From positions 1 to 11,108 of the forward strand of contig JAJZWH010000029.1 of NCBI GenBank assembly GCA_021846765.1: DNA of 11,108 nucleotides. Reading direction: 5' to 3'. Positions 6,896 to 11,108 of this stretch are shown here, piece after piece. The notes under the pieces were generated by a model. The model was not told where the DNA came from, did no database searches, and worked only from the letters and a program-made list of their open reading frames with translations. Each line of letters starts with the position of its first letter. The stretch's first letter is position 1. A program made the position numbers and the translations under genes. The DNA comes from a bacterium (GTDB taxonomy: Bacteria; Patescibacteriota; Saccharimonadia; Saccharimonadales; UBA4665).

Positions 6896-7948
6896 ATGAT
6901 TGTGGTGATTATCGCTGGCGGGTCGGGCACTAGACTTTGGCCGTTGTCGACGCCAGATTTTCCTAAACACTTGCTTAGGGTGAATGGCGATAATAACTCA
7001 ATTCTTCAGAATACGTATCTACGAGCTAAGAAATTAACTAATAAAATATACGTTGTTTCAGATAGTAGTCACATTAAACACGTTAAAGAACAGTTAGCAG
7101 AACTTAAAGACAATCATTTCTTGGTTGAGCCAACTAGAAGGGGGACGGCTAATTGCATCTTGGCGGCGTTAGTTAAGTTAGCTGAGCACGAAGATCCTGA
7201 TGAACCCATCGCTTTTATTCATGCTGATCACTTTATTAGAGACACAAAAGGCTTTGTCTATAGCTTTAAGTTAGCTACTCAAGCAGCTACTGCTCAAGGT
7301 AGAATTGTTCTAGTAGGGGTTGAGCCAACTTATCCGGCTACTGGTTTTGGCTATATCAAGAAGGACGGTTTATTAGAAGAGGAGTCTTTAGTTTATTGTG
7401 TCGATTCGTTTAAAGAAAAGCCGGACTTTGAAACGGCTCAAGGCTATCAAAAGAGTGGTGACTATCTCTGGAATTGTGGCTATTTTGTTGGTTCAATCAA
7501 TGTTTTTAAAGCTAAGATGAAGCATTTTGCCCCTGACTTATTTGCTAGTTTTGACTTACTAACTAAAGCTAACTTAGATGATAGTTTTGATCAAACTTAT
7601 TTGGGACTAGATAGTGATGCTATAGACTATGCTTTAATTGAGAAAGTTCAAGATTTATTGGTAGTACCAGCTAGCTTTGATTGGATGGATTTGGGTTCAT
7701 ATGCTGATTTAGCTAGTGCCGTTAATAGTGACCGAGCAGGCAACTATTTTAAGGGTTGGGTTGAGTCTTTTGAGGTGACTAATTCATATGTCGAAAACCA
7801 AGAAAGCAAACCAGTAGCGGTGATTGGTCTAGATAATTGCGTAGTCATCAATACTAAGGAGGGTATATTAGTAGCTAGAAAAGACTTATCCCAAAAAGTT
7901 GGGGAGATTGCTAAGCTAATTGCTAGCCAAAAAGAGGCAGGAAAGTGA
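6896..7948 (+). CDS. manC: Mannose-1-phosphate guanylyltransferase
   Basis: A 350-residue single-domain nucleotidyltransferase that makes GDP-mannose from GTP and mannose 1-phosphate. The N-terminal GGSGTRLWP at 8-16 with FPKHLL at 22-27 is the phosphate-binding signature loop. EPTRRGTAN at 78-86 is the slightly altered EPxxRxTAP motif, with N where P is usual. HADH at 109-112 carries the metal aspartate; FGYIKK near 151, FKEKPD at 172-177, WNCGYF at 192-197, IDYALIEK at 243-250 and FDWMDLGSY at 261-269 complete the set. The C-terminal isomerase cupin domain of long bacterial ManC proteins is absent, as in other short GMP enzymes. The ATG gives the exact expected N-terminus but has no Shine-Dalgarno. 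Its stop overlaps the PMM-like gene in GTGA, tying the two in one operon. Confidence 0.94.
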   Translation: MIVVIIAGGSGTRLWPLSTPDFPKHLLRVNGDNNSILQNTYLRAKKLTNKIYVVSDSSHIKHVKEQLAELKDNHFLVEPTRRGTANCILAALVKLAEHEDPDEPIAFIHADHFIRDTKGFVYSFKLATQAATAQGRIVLVGVEPTYPATGFGYIKKDGLLEEESLVYCVDSFKEKPDFETAQGYQKSGDYLWNCGYFVGSINVFKAKMKHFAPDLFASFDLLTKANLDDSFDQTYLGLDSDAIDYALIEKVQDLLVVPASFDWMDLGSYADLASAVNSDRAGNYFKGWVESFEVTNSYVENQESKPVAVIGLDNCVVINTKEGILVARKDLSQKVGEIAKLIASQKEAGK

Positions 7949-8718
7949 AGAAATTATTAGCATTCGATCTGGATGGAACTATAGCACCTAGTAAATCACC
8001 AGCTCCTGATCAAATTACTGAGTTGATGGGTCAATTATTAGCTCGGTTTCATATTTGTGTTATTTCAGGAGGTAAGTTTGAACAATTCAAGAATCAATTG
8101 TTAGCTAATCTAAGATGTGACCCTAAACTATTGAGCAAACTTCATATTATGCCAACCTGCGGGACTAGATATTATCAGTTTGATGCTAAGTTAAGTGATT
8201 GGATAAGAGTTTATGCAGAAGATTTTACACCAGCGGAAAAAGCTAAGATCAAGGCTGTTTTAGCAGCAGCGGCAATTGAGCTTGGGCTAAATAAAGAAAA
8301 AACTTATGGAGAACAAATCGAGGATCGAGATAGTCAGATATCTTGGTCGGCCTTAGGTCAAGATATAGTTGATGTACTTGGTGAAGATGGCGTTAAGCTT
8401 AAAGAAGCCTGGGACCCAGATAATACCAAAAAATCTAAACTAAGAAACTTAGTGGCCCCCAAACTTCGGCAGTTTGAAGTCAGGATGGGTGGTACAACTA
8501 CTATCGATATTACCAAGCAAGGTATAGATAAAGCCTACGGTATGCAGAAATTAATGGAACAATTAGATCTCTCTAAAACAGATATTCTTTTCTTTGGAGA
8601 TAAGCTTCAAGAAGGGGGTAATGATTATCCAGTTAAGGCTATGGGGATTGATTCCCTAGAAGTGTCTGATTGGCACGATACTGTTTTTGCCCTGGAGGCT
8701 ATTTGGCATGTCAGTTGA
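7945..8718 (+). CDS. HAD-family phosphomannomutase-like enzyme (eukaryote PMM type)
   Basis: A 257-residue HAD-IIB protein resembling eukaryotic PMM rather than bacterial ManB. Motif I is FDLDGT with D8 as nucleophile and D10 as general acid/base; SGG at 41-43 matches the VGG/SGS loop; YGEQIEDRDSQISWSALGQ at 121-139 occupies the cap position of PMM's FIEFRNGMLNVSPIGR; MGGTTTIDI near 181-189 and GIDKAYG near 193-199 match GGQISFDV and GWDKRYC; FFGDKxxxGGND at 217-227 is motif IV. It should interconvert mannose 6-phosphate and mannose 1-phosphate, feeding the guanylyltransferase whose gene it overlaps by 4 bases. The start is GTG inside that overlap, with a purine-rich GAGGCAGGAAA just upstream. 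The arginine of PMM's IGR is glutamine here (Q139), and motif IV D219 is intact. A pure sugar-phosphate phosphatase is the alternative. Confidence 0.86.
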   Translation: MKKLLAFDLDGTIAPSKSPAPDQITELMGQLLARFHICVISGGKFEQFKNQLLANLRCDPKLLSKLHIMPTCGTRYYQFDAKLSDWIRVYAEDFTPAEKAKIKAVLAAAAIELGLNKEKTYGEQIEDRDSQISWSALGQDIVDVLGEDGVKLKEAWDPDNTKKSKLRNLVAPKLRQFEVRMGGTTTIDITKQGIDKAYGMQKLMEQLDLSKTDILFFGDKLQEGGNDYPVKAMGIDSLEVSDWHDTVFALEAIWHVS

Positions 8719-8742
8719 ATTCTTACAATAAGATTATTATGG

Positions 8743-8780
8743 GCAACCTAGTTGCAGATAGCTTTAATAGCTCTTTATTT
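8743..8780 (+). terminator. Weak hairpin between convergent genes
   Basis: GCAAC (8743-8747) and GTTGC (8751-8755) form a 5-bp stem with a 3-base loop, followed by AT-rich sequence with a second AGCT/AGCT pairing and CTCTTTATTT. It lies in the 73-base gap between the PMM-like gene and the convergent toxin gene. It is the only terminator candidate there and is weak. Confidence 0.3.
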
Positions 8781-8791
8781 AGCCGATTAGC

Positions 8792-9049
8792 TTATCCGTA
8801 AAGCTGACTATGGGTTCCGACTATATCAAATATAACTAGATCGTCTTGTGTAAGGTAAAGAGCTCTAAAGTCTCCAGTTACATTTATACTCCTATATTTT
8901 TTGTATTTACCCTTTAGCGGATGATTGTTGAGCCTCGAATCTAAAGGATTATTGCTGAAGAGTGCAATTCGCTCAAGTAGTTGCTGTCTAATAAATTTAT
9001 CAAGCTTTTTGGACTGTTTAATAAAGTTCTTGGAATAAGAGATTGTCAT
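8792..9049 (-). CDS. Type II toxin, RelE/YafQ family mRNA interferase
   Basis: An 85-residue RelE-superfamily toxin, expected to cut mRNA in the ribosomal A site and to be held inactive by the antitoxin encoded just upstream. The YafQ/RelE-StbE pattern is clear: a helical, lysine-rich N-terminus (FIKQSKKLDKF), HPLKGKYKKYRS at 43-54, GDFRALY at 59-65 and the C-terminal GTHSQLYG at 78-85. Candidate active-site residues by family position are H43, R53, D60, R62 and H80. The gene's ATG overlaps the antitoxin stop as ATGA, and AAAGAG on the minus strand sits five bases upstream as a modest ribosome-binding site, so translation is coupled to the antitoxin. All likely catalytic positions are intact, so the toxin looks functional. 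Confidence 0.93.
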   Translation of the reverse strand: MTISYSKNFIKQSKKLDKFIRQQLLERIALFSNNPLDSRLNNHPLKGKYKKYRSINVTGDFRALYLTQDDLVIFDIVGTHSQLYG

Positions 9050-9327
9050 CTTAACTCTTTAGCTAAAAATTCCAATGCTTTTTCATTATTCTCAAATTTG
9101 TGAAAGTCTCCAGAATCAATTTCTTTTTTGGACTCAGCCAGTATTTTAGCCGTTTGTGCGTTGGGTACTTCAGGAATATCGAACACAACGCTTTGTTCTG
9201 CGGCAAAACGACGCAATTCATTGTTAAGAACCGCACTAATACTAATCCCTAGCTTATCAGCAGTTTTTGCTGCTAGCTTTTTAAGAGCTGGATCAGTCTT
9301 TAAATTAATAACTGCATACTTATTCAT
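9046..9327 (-). CDS. Antitoxin, RelB/DinJ type, of the RelE/YafQ pair
   Basis: A 93-residue antitoxin from the ATG at 9327. The N-terminal part, from YAVINLKTDPALKKLAA to ISISAVLNNELRRFA (about 4-43), fits a ribbon-helix-helix DNA-binding fold: one strand and two helices. The acidic, charged C-terminal half (after about 60) would wrap the toxin. A longer frame reaches TTG at 9363, but that TTG is the first three bases of a consensus -35 box and the intervening codons contain the -10 box, so I reject it and take ATG 9327. No Shine-Dalgarno exists; the predicted transcript starts at or next to this ATG. The protein probably represses its own promoter through the palindrome at 9333-9344, as RelB-type antitoxins do. 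Confidence 0.88.
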   Translation of the reverse strand: MNKYAVINLKTDPALKKLAAKTADKLGISISAVLNNELRRFAAEQSVVFDIPEVPNAQTAKILAESKKEIDSGDFHKFENNEKALEFLAKELR

Positions 9328-9332
9328 ACCAT

Positions 9333-9363
9333 AAGTATATACTTTAGGTATTATATATGTCAA
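9333..9363 (-). promoter_or_regulatory. Promoter and operator of the relB-relE-like operon
   Basis: On the minus strand, TTGACA (9363-9358) is followed after 18 bases by TATACT (9339-9334), then 6 bases to the ATG at 9327. This is the best promoter in the window and predicts a leaderless mRNA. The -10 lies within a perfect 12-bp palindrome AAGTATATACTT (9333-9344), flanked by CC and GG on either side, which is a natural autoregulatory operator for the antitoxin. Confidence 0.7.
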
Positions 9364-9514
9364 TAGTCTGTGTCTATAGTGCTTATGCTGGCTGGGGCTA
9401 TGGTTGGATTTCAGAACTTTGACTTTTACTATTGACCCTACGTCAATGGCGAGAGTGAAGGCTCTGTTAGTATAATGTTGACGATGAAAGTACTCTTCTT
9501 GACTAAATTATATT
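9364..9514. other. Gene-poor region between the TA operon and the exoD remnant
   Basis: No gene is supported here. It holds a perfect 6-bp inverted repeat ATTGAC/GTCAAT at 9431-9447 (8 bp counting outer pairs 9429-9449), a consensus TATAAT at 9471-9476, and a 12-codon frame from ATG 9484 to TAG 9520-9522 whose product begins MKVLFLTKLYLD, like the first residues of many glycosyltransferases. The frame is not continued, so it is at most a remnant. Confidence 0.4.
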
Positions 9515-9544
9515 TAGACTAGATATAAAGTCATCGACTATACT
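9515..9544 (+). promoter_or_regulatory. Promoter of the exoD-like remnant
   Basis: TAGACT (9515-9520, four of six -35 matches), an 18-base spacer, and TATACT (9539-9544, one mismatch from TATAAT), then 6 bases to ATG 9551. The spacing is the same as at both antitoxin promoters, so this supports 9551 as the original start of the gene. Confidence 0.5.
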
Positions 9545-9550
9545 TGGGAT

Positions 9551-10132
9551 ATGGCAAACTTTAGTCAAAAACTGCAAGATTTTCTTTCCGCCAAAAAACC
9601 TAAGACTCTATAAGATTTAATTGATAATTTTGCCGAGAAAAGCTTTGCGATACTATTTTTACTGTTAATGGCTATTCCGGCCTTACCATTGCCAACTGGT
9701 GGAGTTACTCATGTCTTTGAAATTGTTGTTATGCTACTAGCCCTTGAATTAATAGCTGGAAGAAAAACCGTCTGGCTACCAAAGCAGTGGACAGATAAAA
9801 AATTACCAAAAAAGTTACAGACCTCAGCTCTGCCTAGGTTGTTAAGATTTGTGCGCTGGGTAGAGGGTCATTCGAAGCCTCGATTCAGTAAGTTTTTGGC
9901 TAATGCTATGTCCACAAGGATACTCGCCGCAACTATACTAATTTTTACAATTTTTGCATTTCTTGCTCCACCGTTTTCAGGACTAGATACGCTGCCGTCT
10001 CTAGGTGTGGTTATTATATCTTTAGCTATAATCTTTGAAGACTTCCTACTAACAATTATAGGTATTACAGTTGGCTTAGCAGGTATTGGTCTTGTTTTGT
10101 TGCTCGGCCGAGTGGTAATTCAGATACTTTAA
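9551..10132 (+). pseudogene. ExoD-family membrane protein interrupted by an in-frame TAA
   Basis: From ATG 9551 the frame encodes 20 residues ending KKPKTL, meets TAA at 9611-9613, and then continues in the same frame without another stop to TAA 10130-10132. Joined, it would be 193 codons, the normal size of ExoD exopolysaccharide-synthesis family proteins. The segment after the stop (DLIDNFAEKSFAILFLLLMAIPA) is the expected family sequence leading into helix 1, so codon 21 replaces an ordinary residue. Later features fit ExoD: LPLPTGGVTHVFE, ELIAGRKTVWLP, and two further hydrophobic segments in about the last 70 residues. A shorter protein from ATG 9668 (154 residues) is possible, but it would start inside helix 1, with no Shine-Dalgarno. 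The true nature could be a nonsense mutation, a sequencing or assembly error, or a reinitiated short form. ExoD proteins are membrane proteins of uncertain biochemical role in exopolysaccharide production. Confidence 0.75.
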
Positions 10133-10312
10133 AAATATCAATATGGACCAACGGCCGGTGTAAGCTAGTTCAGAACGGTTCGAATTATTATGCTTAGTTG
10201 AGAGTATAGTCGGACTTTCAAACCTACGGAGTTACTGTGGTTGAATATTACTAAATTGGCTGCCCTTAGTTGACGAGCTTCGAACTTTTAATAGTGTATG
10301 GCTGAACATGCC
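10133..10312. other. Intergenic region with no gene found
   Basis: No supported gene, terminator or RNA lies here. A lone T-loop-like GGTTCGAAT at 10177-10185 has no tRNA around it. All frames are broken, and base composition is a little less AT-rich than in the other spacers, which would fit decayed coding sequence, but I recognise no remnant. Confidence 0.4.
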
Positions 10313-10340
10313 AGATCATAACTTTATGATCTATATGATC
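10313..10340. repeat. Operator-like repeats upstream of the AbrB-Doc promoter
   Basis: AGATCAT (10313-10319) and ATGATCT (10326-10332) form a perfect 7-bp inverted repeat with a 6-base loop, and ATGATC recurs at 10335-10340. Three copies of one half-site end 13 bases before the -35 box of the antitoxin gene. They could be binding sites for the AbrB-type antitoxin, or a weak terminator hairpin for upstream transcription. Confidence 0.45.
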
Positions 10341-10353
10341 GCAGTTAAAAAGC

Positions 10354-10381
10354 TTGACTTAGATTATAAGAAGATTATAAT
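10354..10381 (+). promoter_or_regulatory. Promoter of the abrB-doc-like operon
   Basis: TTGACT (10354-10359, five of six), a 16-base spacer, and consensus TATAAT (10376-10381), then 6 bases to the ATG at 10388. Transcription should start at or within a base or two of the A of the start codon, giving a leaderless mRNA. No Shine-Dalgarno precedes the gene. Confidence 0.7.
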
Positions 10382-10387
10382 AAAGTT

Positions 10388-10606
10388 ATGATTGAAATAG
10401 CCCAAAAAATTATACAAGTTGGTTCAAGTGATGGCGTGACTTTATCGAAAAAAGACCTTGCAAGATTAGGCGCCAAGAGGGGGGATACTTTATATCTTAA
10501 AGTAGAGCTTGCGCAAGGTCATGATAAGCATCAGAAACTACTCGATGAGTATGATGCTTTCGTCAGTCAATACGGTCAGACCTTGAAAAATCTCGCAAGT
10601 AAATGA
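10388..10606 (+). CDS. Antitoxin with SpoVT/AbrB (MazE-like) domain
   Basis: A 72-residue antitoxin. Residues 5-42 (QKIIQVGSSDGVTLSKKDLARLG, then RGDTLYLKV) form a swapped-hairpin AbrB/MazE DNA-binding domain. The remaining tail (about 45-72), with DEYDAFVSQYGQTLKNLA, is the helical segment that in Doc partners lies over the Fic active site and neutralises it. The pairing of an AbrB-type antitoxin with Doc differs from the classical Phd-Doc pair of phage P1 but is known in many bacteria. Its TGA overlaps the Doc ATG in ATGA. It probably autoregulates from the promoter and half-sites just upstream. Confidence 0.9.
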   Translation: MIEIAQKIIQVGSSDGVTLSKKDLARLGAKRGDTLYLKVELAQGHDKHQKLLDEYDAFVSQYGQTLKNLASK

Positions 10607-10986
10607 CAATTAAGTATATTAACTTAGAGGAAATCCTGCGTCTTCATTTTCAAGTAATTGAGGATTTTGGGGGTAGTCACGGCGTAAGAGATGAAAATAG
10701 ACTAGAGTCAGTAGTTGAGGCCCCTAAACAAATTGTCTTTGGCGAAGAACAATACCCAACATTAGCACAAAAGGCGGCCGTTTATCTAAGAAATATTATT
10801 GGCGATCATCCCTTCGGCGATGGTAATAAACGTACTGCTGTAACGGTATGTGGAATATTTCTAGTGCGCAATGGTAGACGTCTAACCGCTTCTGCAAGTG
10901 AGCTTGAAGATTTTGCTATAAGAGTCGCTACAAACCATCTGAATATTGATGAAGTTGCTAGTTGGCTTGATTCACACAGTAGCTAA
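10603..10986 (+). CDS. doc: Death-on-curing toxin, Fic/Doc family
   Basis: A 127-residue protein, close to the usual length for Doc. The Fic motif is HPFGDGNKR at 69-77, with H69 catalytic and K76 in place of the glycine of AMP-transferring Fic proteins. That lysine form is characteristic of Doc, which phosphorylates elongation factor EF-Tu and blocks translation. YLRNIIGDHPF before and TAVTVCGIFLVRNG after the motif are typical Doc helices, and the N-terminal GVRDENRLESVVEAPKQIVFG is the standard Doc start region. No disabling change is visible. It is translated by coupling with the antitoxin, whose stop it overlaps. No terminator is clear after the stop. Confidence 0.95.
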   Translation: MTIKYINLEEILRLHFQVIEDFGGSHGVRDENRLESVVEAPKQIVFGEEQYPTLAQKAAVYLRNIIGDHPFGDGNKRTAVTVCGIFLVRNGRRLTASASELEDFAIRVATNHLNIDEVASWLDSHSS

Positions 10987-11108
10987 AGAAGGATTACTAT
11001 TTTGGCTGGCCGTATGCAACGAAGTTTGTATCTTAGATATGTGTGTAGGCGAAAGTTTACACTAAAAAGAGGAGATCCTGCGTGACGAAGTTTGGGTAGA
11101 GCTTTCAC
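10987..11108. other. Right-hand end, unassigned
   Basis: No gene can be supported. A strong Shine-Dalgarno-like AGAGGAG lies at 11068-11074, but the GTG at 11082 behind it stops after five codons. A frame beginning after the stop at 11063 stays open to the edge without a normal start. ACGAAGTTTG occurs twice (11019-11028 and 11085-11094). A minus-strand frame is open from the edge to TAG at 10985-10983, but its product is not recognisable. Confidence 0.35.

Noticed and set aside
9128..9334. Plus-strand frame of 68 codons
   Set aside because: It lies opposite the RelB-like antitoxin, whose family pattern and promoter are clear; a shadow frame.
9364..9430. Short frames encoding GAMVGFQNFDFYY or AYAGWGYGWISEL
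   Set aside because: Both stop within about 20 codons, and neither has a promoter or ribosome site or joins to anything recognisable.
9614..9616. TAA at 9611-9613 as a reassigned sense codon in exoD
   Set aside because: TAA ends several other genes here (both GtrA genes, the Nudix gene), so reassignment is not credible.
10177..10185. GGTTCGAAT, the typical tRNA T-loop sequence
   Set aside because: No matching T-stem, anticodon arm or acceptor stem can be placed on either strand around it.
10983..11108. Minus-strand frame open from the right edge for 41 codons
   Set aside because: Basic, unpatterned translation with no family resemblance; length is compatible with chance.
1..11108. CRISPR array, insertion sequence, rRNA or phage genes
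   Set aside because: No regularly spaced repeats, transposase, terminal inverted repeats, rRNA motifs or phage proteins were seen.

Overview
The window is an AT-rich bacterial locus with small, tightly spaced genes. It uses the standard bacterial code: TGA ends several genes, so it is not a UGA-recoding lineage. Single-domain GtrA proteins, a eukaryote-type HAD phosphomannomutase homologue, compact RelE/RelB and AbrB/Doc modules, and several starts with no Shine-Dalgarno and a -10 box right against the start codon all suggest a Candidate Phyla Radiation (Patescibacteria) genome, perhaps Saccharibacteria-like. That placement is inference from gene content; no marker gene is present.

Positions 1-3150 carry envelope-glycan export and transfer functions: the end of an upstream membrane protein, a GtrA-type flippase (59-574, +), and a minus-strand operon of a dolichyl-phosphate-sugar synthase-like GT2 enzyme (2433-3149) and a large GT-C-like membrane protein (631-2424). 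Positions 3196-5907 (+) form a second operon of another GtrA, UDP-glucose 6-dehydrogenase and UDP-glucuronate decarboxylase, ending at a hairpin terminator. The two soluble enzymes should convert UDP-glucose to UDP-glucuronate and then UDP-xylose. The GtrA, synthase and GT-C proteins fit the known logic of lipid-linked sugar synthesis, flipping and transfer outside the membrane.

Positions 6096-8718 (+) hold a Nudix hydrolase, a 212-base intergenic region rich in inverted repeats, and a two-gene GDP-mannose operon (mannose-1-phosphate guanylyltransferase and a PMM-like HAD enzyme, overlapping at GTGA).

Positions 8719-11108 look more labile: a minus-strand RelE/YafQ-RelB toxin-antitoxin pair, an ExoD-family gene interrupted by an in-frame TAA, and an AbrB-Doc toxin-antitoxin pair, separated by gene-poor sequence with small palindromes. 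Both TA pairs overlap by ATGA. Both antitoxin genes, and the ExoD remnant, have a -10 box exactly six bases before an ATG, which predicts leaderless mRNAs.

I found no convincing wholly new system, tRNA, rRNA, CRISPR array or insertion sequence. The points most worth following are the ExoD nonsense codon, the leaderless-promoter pattern, the Nudix start-codon problem and the structured region before the GDP-mannose operon.
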